From assembly GCF_000424385.1 (NCBI RefSeq), contig NZ_KE384179.1, positions 37,745-101,744 on the forward strand: 64,000 bases of DNA, given 5' to 3'. Shown here in pieces: positions 25,417-35,663 of the stretch. The notes beneath the pieces were generated by a model. That model saw only the letters and a list, made by a program, of their open reading frames with translations, made no database searches and was not told where the DNA came from. Numbering within the stretch: position 1 is the stretch's first letter; each line of letters opens with the position of its first letter. Source of the stretch: Butyrivibrio sp. LC3010 (GTDB taxonomy: Bacteria > Bacillota > Clostridia > Lachnospirales > Lachnospiraceae). Both the position numbers and the translations under genes were made by a program.

Positions 25417-28323
25417 TCTGTCATCATCTTTGATAAGACTTTCAAGTGTATCAAATACCACATCAGGCTCCACCGGCTTGCTAAGGTGGGCATTAAGTCC
25501 CGCCTGCAGACTTCGCTGAACATCCTCATCAAAAGCATTAGCCGTAAGTGCAATTATGGGGATTTTCTTTGAATCCGCCCTGTCAAGGGCTCTGATGGCC
25601 ATAGTTGCCTGGAGTCCGTCCATTTCTGGCATTCTCATATCCATAAGAATCGCATCGTAGTACCACTCGGGATGAGACTTAAACAATTCAACAGCAATCC
25701 TGCCATTTTCTGCATGATCTGCTTCAATATTTCTCATACTAAGCACCTTCTGCATAATCTTTGCATTGACCTTGATATCTTCAGCCAAAAGAACTCGCCT
25801 GCCCTCCAGGTTTGCCTTATCAGTCCTTGCGGAGTTCTTGATATTTTTCTGGATCAGAGCCTCCTTAAACTGTTCGAGCACGAAAGAAGTATTAAGGGGT
25901 TTTGATGCAAAACTGTCAGCACCGGCACTTATAGCCTCATCCAACACATCCTCCCACTGCTGCGAGGTGAGGATAATGATTGCTGAATCATCGCCTATTA
26001 CCTCCCGCAATTTCTTTGTTGTTTCAATTCCATCCATCTCAGGCATTTTAAGATCAACCAAAATGAGGCTGTAGGGTTCCCGTCTTGCCTGACGGAGCTT
26101 TACCATCTCGATTGCTTCTTTTCCTGAGCTTGCGATCTCTGATACAATGCCTACTTTCTCAAGCTCAACATGGGCATGCTCGCAGGCTATCTGATCATCA
26201 TCTATGATAAGAACCGTTGTTTCATGAGGATTGATTTCTCCAATATTCTCATCGCTATCTTTTCTGTCAGAATCCAAAAGAGTCACGGATACTACAAACG
26301 TAGTTCCTTCGCCTTTAGTACTCTCCACCTCGATTGCTCCGTTCATCATCTCCACAATTCTCTTGGTTATAGCCATTCCAAGGCCGGTGCTTCCATACTT
26401 ATTGGTGGTTGAAGAATCCTCCTGACTAAACGCATCAAATATTTTTGGTATGAATTCCTTATCCATACCAACTCCGTCATCCTTCATAACAAACTTTAGC
26501 GTTGACTTACCATAGAAACCTGCGGTCTTTTCAACAGTCAGTCCTATATTCCCGCCCCTCTCCGTAAACTTCACGGAATTTCCGAGGATATTTATAAGAA
26601 CCTGCTTTAGTTTCATATCATCGCCGATGTAATAGTTATCGATTTCTCCAAGGACTTCACAGTTATAATAAATACCTTTATCGCTGCACTGCGTTCCTAT
26701 TATCGTATTTACCTGTTCAAGAAGCTTTGTAAATGAAAACTCCTCATTCTTTATTACCATCCTGCCGGATTCGATCCTGGACATATCGAGAATATCATTT
26801 ATGATCTTTAAAAGATGTCCCGCAGAACTTCCTATCTGCTCAAGATATTCCCTTGTCCTGTCAGAAATATCCGTATCACTGAGAGCGATTTTATCAAGCC
26901 CGATGATAGCATTCATGGGTGTTCTGATCTCATGACTCATATTTGATAAAAAGACAGTCTTTGCCTTACTTGCTTCCTCAGCCACTGCCAGTGCATCCGA
27001 CAGAGCCTGACTTCTCTCAAGTGACTCTCTCATCTCAGCATCAACATCAGTAAATCCCACACCAATGGAATGGATCATATGGTCATCTCTGTCCTCTGCT
27101 TTTCTGACACTTGCCATTCTGAGCATTTCATAGGACTCCTTGCCATCCTTGGATACAAGATATCTATAGGCTATCAGCTGCTGTGTCTCAAGACTTTTCC
27201 TTATATTATCCGGATCGATGAATTTGAGAAAACCTTCCCTGTATTTTTCATCCACATATTCGTTGGCATAATTTGTGAAGGTTTCACTGAAAATGAAATC
27301 CTCCCCCTCTGCAAGGCCGTTTTCAAGTTTGGAATGCGCTCTGTAACACACCCCTGAATCCTTATCAAGATTTACATAATAAACACTCCTGTAATCGGCT
27401 GCCAGCGCAGTGATCATGTTGTTTGCACGCCTTTGGGCATGATCGATATACTCTCGTATGATTCCTCTTGCGTAATGGACCTTTTCCCCAAGAGCCTGTA
27501 TATCATCAATAGCATCCTCAACTGCCTTTTCCCCGCCGGTGTCATCCTCTGATTCTATAGACAGTTTTTCATGAAAACCGTTCATACTTCTGTCTGTAGC
27601 AGCAGATACAGCGATTTCTCTGGTAATGTCATCAATATCCTTAGTGAGGTCAACCAGTTCCAGATTTATATCCCTAAAGTGCTTTCTTACCCCGCTCATT
27701 ACAACTGTGACCGCAAATATACCAAGAGCGATTGTCACAATTACACTGATAAAAATTGTCTCTGCGAATTTTCTTATCTGCTTCTCATACCATTCCGTTG
27801 AAAAATCCACGGCAACAATCGTTGCTACCTCGCCTTTGGAATTAAAAACCGGGCTGTAGGCACTGTAAAAAGATCCCCACTCATCCACATATGGCTCTTC
27901 ATCAACGGAAGGGGTTCCAAGGCTTGCCTCATACAGCGCATCAGTATATACAACATCATCGCCAAAGGGCGCTGGATCAAGAACAGTCGGATCAATTGAA
28001 AAAGTGAAATGTTTATTTCCCTCATCATTTATGCAATAGATATATTTTAGTTCAATGGCATCCTGAAAAGCCCTTAAGTTGTTCATCTGGGACTCATACT
28101 CCTCAGTCCCCTCATCCTCAGGAGAAATATGCTCCATAATATCGCCGTCCAGCATGGCTGCTGCCGTATTGGCAATATCAAGCATTCGCGCATTTATTAT
28201 GGTTTTAATTGATTCGCGGGATTGGTTCAACAAAACAAGACCCACAAGCACATTGCCTATGAGAAGAATGGCAGATACTATAATAACCAGTTGCATTGTA
28301 AGAGTAACTTTTCCCTTTTTCAT
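25378..28323 (-). CDS. Membrane hybrid sensor histidine kinase with two receiver domains
   Basis: The 981-residue protein has a membrane segment at about 10-33, an extracellular Cache-like sensor to about 190, and a second membrane segment near 190-215. A PAS-like region follows around 310-450, then HisKA with the phospho-accepting His in FLSNMSHEIRTPMNAIIG (about 475) and a HATPase domain. Two receiver domains complete it, with DLKMPEMDG and DMRMPEMDG as their phospho-Asp loops. A signal sensed outside would pass through an internal relay; no output regulator is adjacent. I start at 28323, where GTGGAGAG precedes the ATG; the longer frame adds 15 residues without a ribosome site. Confidence 0.92.
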   Translation of the reverse strand: MKKGKVTLTMQLVIIVSAILLIGNVLVGLVLLNQSRESIKTIINARMLDIANTAAAMLDGDIMEHISPEDEGTEEYESQMNNLRAFQDAIELKYIYCINDEGNKHFTFSIDPTVLDPAPFGDDVVYTDALYEASLGTPSVDEEPYVDEWGSFYSAYSPVFNSKGEVATIVAVDFSTEWYEKQIRKFAETIFISVIVTIALGIFAVTVVMSGVRKHFRDINLELVDLTKDIDDITREIAVSAATDRSMNGFHEKLSIESEDDTGGEKAVEDAIDDIQALGEKVHYARGIIREYIDHAQRRANNMITALAADYRSVYYVNLDKDSGVCYRAHSKLENGLAEGEDFIFSETFTNYANEYVDEKYREGFLKFIDPDNIRKSLETQQLIAYRYLVSKDGKESYEMLRMASVRKAEDRDDHMIHSIGVGFTDVDAEMRESLERSQALSDALAVAEEASKAKTVFLSNMSHEIRTPMNAIIGLDKIALSDTDISDRTREYLEQIGSSAGHLLKIINDILDMSRIESGRMVIKNEEFSFTKLLEQVNTIIGTQCSDKGIYYNCEVLGEIDNYYIGDDMKLKQVLINILGNSVKFTERGGNIGLTVEKTAGFYGKSTLKFVMKDDGVGMDKEFIPKIFDAFSQEDSSTTNKYGSTGLGMAITKRIVEMMNGAIEVESTKGEGTTFVVSVTLLDSDRKDSDENIGEINPHETTVLIIDDDQIACEHAHVELEKVGIVSEIASSGKEAIEMVKLRQARREPYSLILVDLKMPEMDGIETTKKLREVIGDDSAIIILTSQQWEDVLDEAISAGADSFASKPLNTSFVLEQFKEALIQKNIKNSARTDKANLEGRRVLLAEDIKVNAKIMQKVLSMRNIEADHAENGRIAVELFKSHPEWYYDAILMDMRMPEMDGLQATMAIRALDRADSKKIPIIALTANAFDEDVQRSLQAGLNAHLSKPVEPDVVFDTLESLIKDDDRCYCSDSSAHLLR

Positions 28324-28568
28324 GATTAACTCTCCACATATGAGCAACTTAATACACACAGTTCTCACACAATACCATTGTATGATAATACGATTTTATG
28401 GTATCACTATAACAATGATAATTCTATTAACACCATATTAAAAATGGCTTAAAAATGGGGTTTATGGATTCTCTTTGTAATCCATTTGGTGTTAGAATGA
28501 AGGTGAGAAAAAATACCTGCAGGCAGATATCGCCTCAGGAATAATAGATTTTATGAAGGACAACTCGT

Positions 28569-28796
28569 ATGATCACGATTCCGGTAATGGCTTCAATAGC
28601 CCTTATGTCCATAATATTTGATGCCATCATAATAGTTACTGAACTGATATTTTTCCTCGTCCTGATAAGATTTTTATTCTTCAGCGGAGAATTTAAGCAG
28701 TTTAGTCTTTTTGCAAAGATAATAGAAATCATCTTTGTATTACTTATTCTATTAATTCTGGCAGCAATTTTCCTGTCGATCGGAAAATTCGAGTAA
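28569..28796 (+). CDS. Small two-helix membrane protein, 75 aa, function unknown
   Basis: The frame starts at ATG 28569 with GAAGGA 8 bp upstream. The product is almost entirely hydrophobic, with two membrane segments (about 5-40 and 48-70) separated by SGEFKQFSLFAK. A strong terminator follows 80 bp after its stop in the correct orientation. The opposite-strand frame over the same region has no ribosome site and low-complexity basic composition. No family is recognised. Confidence 0.5.
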   Translation: MITIPVMASIALMSIIFDAIIIVTELIFFLVLIRFLFFSGEFKQFSLFAKIIEIIFVLLILLILAAIFLSIGKFE

Positions 28797-28873
28797 ATTA
28801 ACAATAGCGCCCGGCACAAAAATATCCATTTAAAAATATTTGTTGCACCAAATTGTGATTTCCGGAAATTAAA

Positions 28874-28930
28874 AACAGATAAATGCCCCTTCAATGTTAT
28901 TTAGAACAATAGGCATTTATCTGTTTTTTT
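28874..28930. terminator. Bidirectional terminator between the small membrane protein and GH13 genes
   Basis: AACAGATAAATGCC (28874-28887) pairs perfectly with GGCATTTATCTGTT (28912-28925), flanked by T-runs on both strands. It serves the plus-strand small gene and the minus-strand GH13 gene. Confidence 0.9.
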
Positions 28931-28989
28931 AATCTTGTAAATCATCGCCCCGTCTGAAACTGCTCATTTCCAAACGGACACCATGAATC

Positions 28990-30552
28990 TTATTCCCAAA
29001 CTGCAAAGGACTGAGGTCCCAGAACAATCTCTTCATCAGTAAAGTCTGCACTTCCTATGCCATAGATAAGATTTCCTGATGCATCAGTATCGCACTTAAA
29101 GTCTGCTCTCTTAACCCTTGCCTCAGCTCCATCAGGGTTCACTGCAATGACTAATTTACCTCTTCTGTATACAAAAATCCTCTCACCTTCAGCGGTATAT
29201 ACCACTTCAAAGTCACCATCAGCCTGCAGATCCTTGTTTTCATGCCTGAGACTTATGAGGCTTCTTACTGTATGGAGTACAGAATCAGGATCGTTCTCAG
29301 CTTCTGCTACGCTTGGCGCCGTATCTGATAAATCCTGCGGAATGTAGAGCTTATCCTTATCTGCATCAGAGAAGCCAAAATTCTTCTCATTTTTATCCCA
29401 CTGCATGGGAGATCTGGAGCCGGTTCTCTGGAATCCGCCCTCCTTAGTTCTTACATAATCAAGATACTTCATTCCGATCTCATCACCGTAATATAAAAAC
29501 GGCACCCCGGGCATAGTGAAGAAAAATGCATATGCAAGCTTTATCTCTGAGATATCCAGAGCCTTTGTAAGTCTTGGAGTATCGTGATTACAGGTAATAA
29601 AGCTGATATAGCCATAATCCTTTGAGCCTTCATATCTTGGAAGATAATCCTTAAGGAATCTCTGGGGACCATCACCGCCATCCTTCTTGAAATAGCTGTG
29701 GTCACCACCCTCTGTCTCGCAGTCTCTTACAAGGACGTTGTAACCATTTCCGTGATGATCAAGGTAAAAGTCTGCGTGGAAGCCGTATTTCAAAGCACAC
29801 TGAGGATTGCACCACTCAGAAACCAGCGCAGCATCAGGATAATCCTTATCCATCATCTCCCTGATATTCTGCCACACAGCACCTGTTGCGCTCTTTACCT
29901 CATCATCCTCTTTTACAAGGGAGTCGGCCATATCCACTCTGAAACCATCACAGCCCTTATCGAGCCAGAAACGCATAATGTCCTTCAAAGCTTCTCTTGT
30001 GGCAATACATGAGGGATGGTCAGGTGTAAGCTGCCATTTCTCAGTTTTGTTTAATACTCCATAGTTAAGAGCAGGCTGGCATTTGAAGAAATTAAGCATA
30101 TAGCAGCCCTCTCGCTCAGCCTCGCCTCCGATATAGGGATGGCCTGCAATTCCGCAAAATGCGCTGTCTGTCCAGATATATCTGTCTGAAAACTCGTTTC
30201 GTTCAGGTTCACAGCTCTTCTTAAACCACTCGTGCTCCTCTGAAGTGTGACCGGGAACAAGATCAAGCAGAATCTTTATTCCTTTTTTATGCGCCTCGTC
30301 AAAAAGTCGCACCAAATCTTCGTTTGTGCCATATCTTTCCGCAACCTTCTTATAATCACGGACATCGTAGCCCGCATCCTTAAAAGGTGAATCAAATACG
30401 GGATTGAGCCATATCGCGTTACAGCCAAGTCCCTTCACATAATCAAGTTTTTCAATAATACCTTCAATATCTCCGATACCATCAGCATTTGTATCATTAA
30501 ATGACTGAGGATATATCTCATAAAATACTGCATCAGATAACCATGCCGGCAT
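28990..30552 (-). CDS. GH13 family alpha-glucosidase-like enzyme
   Basis: The 520-residue protein is a GH13 (beta/alpha)8 glycosidase acting on alpha-glucosides. The catalytic set is visible: nucleophile D207 in GFRVDMAD, acid/base E246 in ALVSEWCNP and the transition-state stabiliser D324 in CNHDTPR. The N-terminal segment YEIYPQSFNDTNADGIGDIE is typical of oligo-1,6-glucosidase and trehalose-hydrolase-like subfamilies. There is no signal peptide, so it acts in the cytoplasm, probably on short imported maltodextrins or isomaltosides. It is a single gene. The exact substrate cannot be fixed from motifs. Confidence 0.93.
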   Translation of the reverse strand: MPAWLSDAVFYEIYPQSFNDTNADGIGDIEGIIEKLDYVKGLGCNAIWLNPVFDSPFKDAGYDVRDYKKVAERYGTNEDLVRLFDEAHKKGIKILLDLVPGHTSEEHEWFKKSCEPERNEFSDRYIWTDSAFCGIAGHPYIGGEAEREGCYMLNFFKCQPALNYGVLNKTEKWQLTPDHPSCIATREALKDIMRFWLDKGCDGFRVDMADSLVKEDDEVKSATGAVWQNIREMMDKDYPDAALVSEWCNPQCALKYGFHADFYLDHHGNGYNVLVRDCETEGGDHSYFKKDGGDGPQRFLKDYLPRYEGSKDYGYISFITCNHDTPRLTKALDISEIKLAYAFFFTMPGVPFLYYGDEIGMKYLDYVRTKEGGFQRTGSRSPMQWDKNEKNFGFSDADKDKLYIPQDLSDTAPSVAEAENDPDSVLHTVRSLISLRHENKDLQADGDFEVVYTAEGERIFVYRRGKLVIAVNPDGAEARVKRADFKCDTDASGNLIYGIGSADFTDEEIVLGPQSFAVWE

Positions 30553-30690
30553 AACTTTTTTCCTCCTTGCGCTATTTGCGTTATTCGTTTAACTAGATTG
30601 CATTATCACACAAATTTTAACGGAATTAAAGAAGAAATTTATCTTTCTTAAAAACCCTCCGGTTTTCATCATAATTCTGAATCTAAGGTA

Positions 30691-30718
30691 TTGTCGATAG
30701 TCTTTTTCAGGTTATAAT
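30691..30718 (+). promoter_or_regulatory. Predicted promoter of the TraX-like gene
   Basis: TTGTCG (30691-30696) and TATAAT (30713-30718) are 16 bp apart. The start site would fall almost on the first ATG (30726), so either the message is leaderless or translation begins at a later in-frame ATG (30735 or 30759). Confidence 0.5.
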
Positions 30719-30725
30719 AACCTCT

Positions 30726-31598
30726 ATGAAAACTATGATAAAAAAAATCCCGGATTACATGATCAATTTCCAGGTATTAAGCTCTGACCGTTTAAAAATA
30801 TTTGCCGTGATCACAATGTTTATAGATCACATAGGGGCAGGAATACTACTGTTCCTAGTCAGATCCGGCTACTATCCTTTCGGCATGGATTTTGACCAGT
30901 CAGCTGCTCTATACCAATATATCAGGCATATAGGAAGATGGTCCTTCCCCATCTACTGTTTTTTCATTGTAGAGGGTCTTATACATACCAGAAACGTCAA
31001 AAAATACATGCTAAGGCTTGGACTTTTCGGAATCATATCAGAGCCTTGTTTTGATCTGGCCTTCAGACTAAAAGAGGATGTTTTTTCACCGAATATCCCA
31101 TATGTCCTTGCCAGGAATGCAGAATACATAATGGAAAAATCCAATGTCTACTTCACACTCCTCATAGGGCTTATAGTGATATGGATCATGAAGTATGTGG
31201 AGGATAACTTATTTATTGAAAATCCTCTCTCGCCCCTCGGAAAGGTGCCTTCAAAACCGCTTTACCTCATTTTGTATATTGCACCTGTAGCTGCCGGAGC
31301 ATACCTTGCCAAATTGATGAAAACCGACTACTCATATTGGGGCATAATACTTATAGCAATATTTTTTGTATTTAGAGAAAATCGTGTGCTTGCCTGCATT
31401 GCCGGATATATATTTTTCATGAACATGTCGACTGAAGCCTGGAGTCTTCCGGCTTTCACAATGCTGGCATTTTTATACAATGGAAAAAGCGGCCGCCTGC
31501 GCAAAAGATTCAAGCTTGCATTTTACGCATTTTACCCAGTTCACCTTCTTTTTGTATATCTGGTCAGATGCTATTTATATTATATCCATTATTCTTGA
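30726..31598 (+). CDS. TraX family membrane protein
   Basis: TraX was named for the F-pilin acetylase, but relatives are widespread in Firmicutes without conjugation genes and their role there is unknown. The 290-residue protein has about eight membrane segments and the family-typical opening SSDRLKIFAVITMFIDHIGA, then GRWSFPIYCFFIVEGLIHT near residue 75. No ribosome site precedes the first ATG, so the true start may be 9 or 33 bp later. Its 3' end overlaps the flavodoxin gene by 24 bp, tail to tail. No conjugation genes are in the window, so pilin modification is unlikely. Confidence 0.82.
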   Translation: MKTMIKKIPDYMINFQVLSSDRLKIFAVITMFIDHIGAGILLFLVRSGYYPFGMDFDQSAALYQYIRHIGRWSFPIYCFFIVEGLIHTRNVKKYMLRLGLFGIISEPCFDLAFRLKEDVFSPNIPYVLARNAEYIMEKSNVYFTLLIGLIVIWIMKYVEDNLFIENPLSPLGKVPSKPLYLILYIAPVAAGAYLAKLMKTDYSYWGIILIAIFFVFRENRVLACIAGYIFFMNMSTEAWSLPAFTMLAFLYNGKSGRLRKRFKLAFYAFYPVHLLFVYLVRCYLYYIHYS

Positions 31599-32126
31599 AA
31601 AAATATCGTACCCCGGAATCTTGCGAACCGTGGTATCAGCGAAAACATGAGCCCTCAAAAGATCCTGCCTGTCGGGATGACTGATCCCTTCATCGAACAT
31701 CGCCACAATTCTTTCAATCTTATCATCGTCAATCCTGCCACGCATTTCCTGGTAGCGTTCCCTTATGGCTATCGGCATGCTGCCCTGACAGAAATACCCT
31801 CCAAGGTATTTGTTGTCATCAGGAAGCCACACCTTGCCGATATTTTCAACCTGGCGGTAATATGCGGCATCATTTCCCATGCCACAGGTTCCGAAGAAAG
31901 CCACATTTTTACCATGAAGTGACATTATGAGGTCTATAACTTCAAGAGAGCAAGTCCCCCGGTTTGCCCAATAACCTATGAAATACGTCTCCGCGTCATG
32001 CCTGCCGTTCCAGCGCCTTACATTGATTTCCTCCTTCGAATCTGAAGGAATCGCATAGAAAATTTCATCAGCTATTTTCTTGGTATTACCTGTTTCACTC
32101 GCATAAACAACTAAGTACTTCAGCAT
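31575..32126 (-). CDS. Flavodoxin family protein (possibly BilS-like)
   Basis: The 183-residue protein begins MLKYLVVYASETGNTKKIAD, the FMN phosphate-binding loop of flavodoxins. GTCGMGNDAAYYRQV and GGYFCQGSMP contribute the later parts of the flavin site. The length and CQGSMP segment match the flavodoxin-3 type rather than classical short-chain flavodoxin. It would carry electrons between cytosolic redox enzymes. BilS, the flavodoxin-like partner of bilirubin reductase, belongs to this type, but no BilR gene is adjacent. I chose ATG 32126 behind AAGAGGG over ATG 32141. Confidence 0.82.
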   Translation of the reverse strand: MLKYLVVYASETGNTKKIADEIFYAIPSDSKEEINVRRWNGRHDAETYFIGYWANRGTCSLEVIDLIMSLHGKNVAFFGTCGMGNDAAYYRQVENIGKVWLPDDNKYLGGYFCQGSMPIAIRERYQEMRGRIDDDKIERIVAMFDEGISHPDRQDLLRAHVFADTTVRKIPGYDIFSRIMDII

Positions 32127-32150
32127 GAATCCCTCTTGCAAAAATCGCAG

Positions 32151-32555
32151 TCAGGACTTTTTCAAAAATCTGTTATCACACTTTGGGCATCTGATTTCTA
32201 TCCTGCCTTTCCCCCTTGGCACTCTGATTTTCTGACCGCAATTAGGACATTTATATACATGATAATTTTTCTTCTGCGTCCAGCTGTCACCAAAGCTTCT
32301 GAAAAAGTCTGCTATCTTGTTGGTATATTTAACAAAGATCTCATTCTCTCTATATCTAAATGGTATATTCTTGGAAAAAAGCCTAAAATAACTGTAAGCC
32401 AGAATGGCAATAGCTACATAATACAAAAATCCAAGCGGGGTCAGGAATGACACAAACAGTAAAACAACTGCTATAACCAGACAGAATTTCGTAAGTCTGT
32501 CCGTTCCGTATGCACCATATCTACCCTGAAATAAGCGATAGAGAAAATCTTTCAT
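32151..32555 (-). CDS. Two-helix membrane protein with C-terminal zinc ribbon
   Basis: The 134-residue protein has two membrane segments (about 23-40 and 41-58), a basic linker and a zinc ribbon CPNCGQKIRVPRGKGRIEIRC with a second CPKC pair at residues about 105-127. The orientation would place the ribbon in the cytosol. AAGGAG precedes the start. It lies 24 bp upstream of the flavodoxin gene and is likely co-transcribed. Such proteins are common and uncharacterised in Clostridia. Confidence 0.75.
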   Translation of the reverse strand: MKDFLYRLFQGRYGAYGTDRLTKFCLVIAVVLLFVSFLTPLGFLYYVAIAILAYSYFRLFSKNIPFRYRENEIFVKYTNKIADFFRSFGDSWTQKKNYHVYKCPNCGQKIRVPRGKGRIEIRCPKCDNRFLKKS

Positions 32556-32767
32556 TAAATACAGCTCCTTATCCTACTATCAGGCTTTTAATAGACAAAT
32601 CCCCTCAATCTAAAGAAAGTATAATTTTCATTACTTAAAATTACAATGAATCGCATATAAATCTTTCTTAAAAATCCCTTAATCCTTTATTACCTAATTT
32701 TGCCCTAATGATGCGGATTATTAAGTTTGTGTTATAATAGTTTGATGTATTTAATCAGGAGGCAAAT

Positions 32768-34129
32768 ATGCAAATAATCATAGTTGGCTGCGGTAATGTT
32801 GGTGCAGCACTCACAGAGCAATTAAGCGGTGAAGGTCATGATGTCACTGTAATCGAGGAGAAAAGGGATGTCATCCAGAGCCTTGTGAATAATTTTGATG
32901 TAATGGGAATAGTAGGTAATGGTGCAAGTTATCTTGTCATGAAGGATGCAGGTATTGAATATGCTGACCTTATGATAGCTGTTACAGGTAACGATGAACT
33001 CAATCTTCTCTGCTGTCTGATAGCAAGAAAGGCTGGTCATTGTAACACCATCGCCCGCGTTAAGAACCCTATCTATAAAAGAGAGATAAGCTTCATCAAG
33101 GAAGAGCTTGGTCTCTCACTTATCGTGAATCCCGAGGAGCTCTCTGCCGCAGAGGCAGCAAGACTTTTGAAGTTCCCTGCTGCTACCAAGATTGAGACCT
33201 TCGCAAGAGGACGTGCTGAGATCGTACACATGACTGTCACTGAGGATTCCAGAATATGTGACAAATCCCTTAAAACAATCCAGTCTGAGATCAGAAGTAA
33301 AGTGCTGATTGCGGTAGTTTCGAGAGCAGATGAAGTTTTCATCCCCAACGGTGACTTTGTTTTGAGACAGAACGATGAACTTACCATTGTGGGCGCTTCA
33401 AGAAGTATCGCTGAATTTTTCAGAAAAATTGGTCTTCCCACTGCAAGGGTACATTCCTGCATGATCATAGGCGGCGGAGCAACCTCCTACTACCTTGCAG
33501 AGCAGCTTATATCCTTCGGTATAGATGTAAAAATATTTGATAAAGACCTTGAGCGCTGCAAACAGCTATCAGACCTTTTACCTCAGGCTCTTATCATCAA
33601 CGCAGACGGCACTGATAAGGATGCCCTTATGGAGGAAGGTCTTGTGGGAACAGAATCCTTTGTTGCCATGACAAACCTCGACGAAGAAAACATCATGCTT
33701 TCAATGTACGTTAAGAGTGTTAATCCCAAGGCAAAGCTTATTACAAAGGTGCACAGGGTTAACTACGGCGAGATAATAGGTTCTCTCCAGATAGGCAGTG
33801 TGATCTATCCCAAAAACGTAACTGCCCAGAGAATTGTCCAGTATGTCCGCGGTATGACCAACTCTCTTGGAAGCAATAGTATTGAGGCACTTTACAAGAT
33901 GAATGACGGCAGAGTTGAAGCGCTGGAATTCTTTGTTACTGAGAATGCTGCAGTAATTGATAAGCCCCTCAGTGAGATGCACCTGAAAAAGGGTATCCTT
34001 GTAGCTCTCATAAATCGCAAGGGCGAGATAATCTCACCTACAGGTCAGAGTGTCATAAAGGCCGGCGATACTGTTATTGTAATTACCAGCCAGCTTGGTC
34101 TTCTTGATATATCAGATATACTTGCCTGA
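32768..34129 (+). CDS. trkA: Trk potassium uptake regulatory subunit TrkA
   Basis: TrkA is the cytosolic nucleotide-binding ring that gates the TrkH potassium channel. The 453-residue protein has two RCK repeats: the first with VGCGNVGAAL at the N-terminus and an acidic E (VIEEK) at the end of the second strand, the second with IGGGATSYYLAEQL near residue 237. Each repeat is followed by a TrkA-C domain. AGGAGG precedes the ATG and a TATAAT box lies at 32733-32738. trkH begins 55 bp downstream. Confidence 0.96.
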   Translation: MQIIIVGCGNVGAALTEQLSGEGHDVTVIEEKRDVIQSLVNNFDVMGIVGNGASYLVMKDAGIEYADLMIAVTGNDELNLLCCLIARKAGHCNTIARVKNPIYKREISFIKEELGLSLIVNPEELSAAEAARLLKFPAATKIETFARGRAEIVHMTVTEDSRICDKSLKTIQSEIRSKVLIAVVSRADEVFIPNGDFVLRQNDELTIVGASRSIAEFFRKIGLPTARVHSCMIIGGGATSYYLAEQLISFGIDVKIFDKDLERCKQLSDLLPQALIINADGTDKDALMEEGLVGTESFVAMTNLDEENIMLSMYVKSVNPKAKLITKVHRVNYGEIIGSLQIGSVIYPKNVTAQRIVQYVRGMTNSLGSNSIEALYKMNDGRVEALEFFVTENAAVIDKPLSEMHLKKGILVALINRKGEIISPTGQSVIKAGDTVIVITSQLGLLDISDILA

Positions 34130-34184
34130 ATGTAATTTAACGATTACTTTTCAGGAATGGATAAAACTTTTTTGGAGAAAAAAA

Positions 34185-35630
34185 ATGAATTATAAAATGA
34201 TACGATTTCTGTTATCACGTGTTCTTCAGATAACAGGACTTCTTATGTTGCTACCACTTATAGTAGCTCTGATCTACAAAGAATACTTCTGTGCAGAAAT
34301 GTTCATTATCCTGATAGCAGGATGTATTCTCGTAGGTTCAATTGGTGCGTATTTCAAGCCACATAACATAGCCATCTATGCCAGGGAAGGTTTTGTCACC
34401 ACGGCCCTGACCTGGATACTTATTAGTATGGTTGGCGCACTTCCCTTTGTAATGACAGGTGTCACAGAAAGCTATGTGGATGCCATGTTTGAGACCATTT
34501 CCGGCCTTACCACAACCGGTTCCACTATACTTTCAGATGTCAGTATGTATTACAGCGTTCAGTTCTGGAGAACCTTTACCCACTGGATCGGCGGTATGGG
34601 TGTGCTGGTATTTATACTTGCAATAATGCCTATGTCAGGCGGCTACAGTATGCACCTTATGCGAGCAGAATCCCCCGGACCTTCTGTTGGCAAAATCGTT
34701 CCCAGAGTGCGTGACACAGCCAAAATACTATATCTCATCTACATAGGAATAACCATAACAGAAATCGTTCTCCTCCTTTTTACCGGAATGAATCTGTATG
34801 AATCACTTACAACCACCTTTGCAACTGTTGGTACCGGTGGATTTGGTATATCAAATGCAGGAATTAACGAGTTTTCAACCGCATCACAGATCATAATTAC
34901 TATTTTCATGATCCTCTGCGGTATAAACTTCAGTGTTTATTATTATCTGATCACAATGCGTCCGAAGGAAGCGCTCCAGAATGATGAGGTTAAGCTCTAT
35001 CTGTTGCTCATGTTCTCTTCTGCAACTCTTATTGCTTTTATGATCTACGATCAGGGAATCACAAATACTCCTTTTGAGTCCTTCCATCATTCGCTTTTTA
35101 CTGTGGCATCAGTAATGACCACAACAGGTTTTGCAACCCTCGACTTTAACACCTGGCCGCAGCTTTGCAAAACGCTACTTGCAACCCTTATGCTGCTTGG
35201 TGCCTGCGCAGGTTCCACAGGTGGTGGTTTCAAGCTCTCAAGACTTTGGATTTTATTAAAGGCTATGAAAAATGAGCTGATTTACATTGTGCATCCCAAA
35301 TCTGTTAAAAAGGTTTATATGGATAGCCATCCGATTGATTCTACTGTAGTAAAATCAGTATCTGCCTACCTTAGCATGTACGTTGTAATTTTTATGTTCT
35401 CAATCCTGCTCATCTCAATAGATGAATTTGATTACGAGACAAACTTTACAGCGGTTGCCGCTACACTAAATAATATCGGTCCCGGACTTGGCATGGTTGG
35501 TCCCACAGGCAACTTTGGTGCCTACTCAGACCTGTCAAAGTTCGTCCTTATGTTTGATATGCTTGCAGGAAGACTTGAGCTTCTGCCTATGCTGATACTC
35601 TTCTCTCCCAGAACCTGGAGCAGAAGATAA
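34185..35630 (+). CDS. trkH: Trk potassium uptake channel subunit TrkH
   Basis: TrkH is the potassium-conducting membrane subunit. The 481-residue protein carries four pore loops: TTTGST, TVGTGGFG, TTTGFAT and NNIGPGLGMVG, the last being the degenerate filter typical of the family. I start at ATG 34185, behind TTTTGGAG, because the longer frame overlaps the end of trkA and has no ribosome site. It sits between trkA and a TRIC-type channel on the same strand, forming a cation-transport unit. Confidence 0.96.
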   Translation: MNYKMIRFLLSRVLQITGLLMLLPLIVALIYKEYFCAEMFIILIAGCILVGSIGAYFKPHNIAIYAREGFVTTALTWILISMVGALPFVMTGVTESYVDAMFETISGLTTTGSTILSDVSMYYSVQFWRTFTHWIGGMGVLVFILAIMPMSGGYSMHLMRAESPGPSVGKIVPRVRDTAKILYLIYIGITITEIVLLLFTGMNLYESLTTTFATVGTGGFGISNAGINEFSTASQIIITIFMILCGINFSVYYYLITMRPKEALQNDEVKLYLLLMFSSATLIAFMIYDQGITNTPFESFHHSLFTVASVMTTTGFATLDFNTWPQLCKTLLATLMLLGACAGSTGGGFKLSRLWILLKAMKNELIYIVHPKSVKKVYMDSHPIDSTVVKSVSAYLSMYVVIFMFSILLISIDEFDYETNFTAVAATLNNIGPGLGMVGPTGNFGAYSDLSKFVLMFDMLAGRLELLPMLILFSPRTWSRR

Positions 35631-35663
35631 GCGCAATACAAATGGGAGATTTATGAAAAGAAG

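Noticed and set aside
28535..28894. Minus-strand open frame of 119 codons
   Set aside because: It has no ribosome site, runs through a terminator and has a biased Asn/Ile/Lys/Arg composition; the plus-strand small membrane protein is the better reading.
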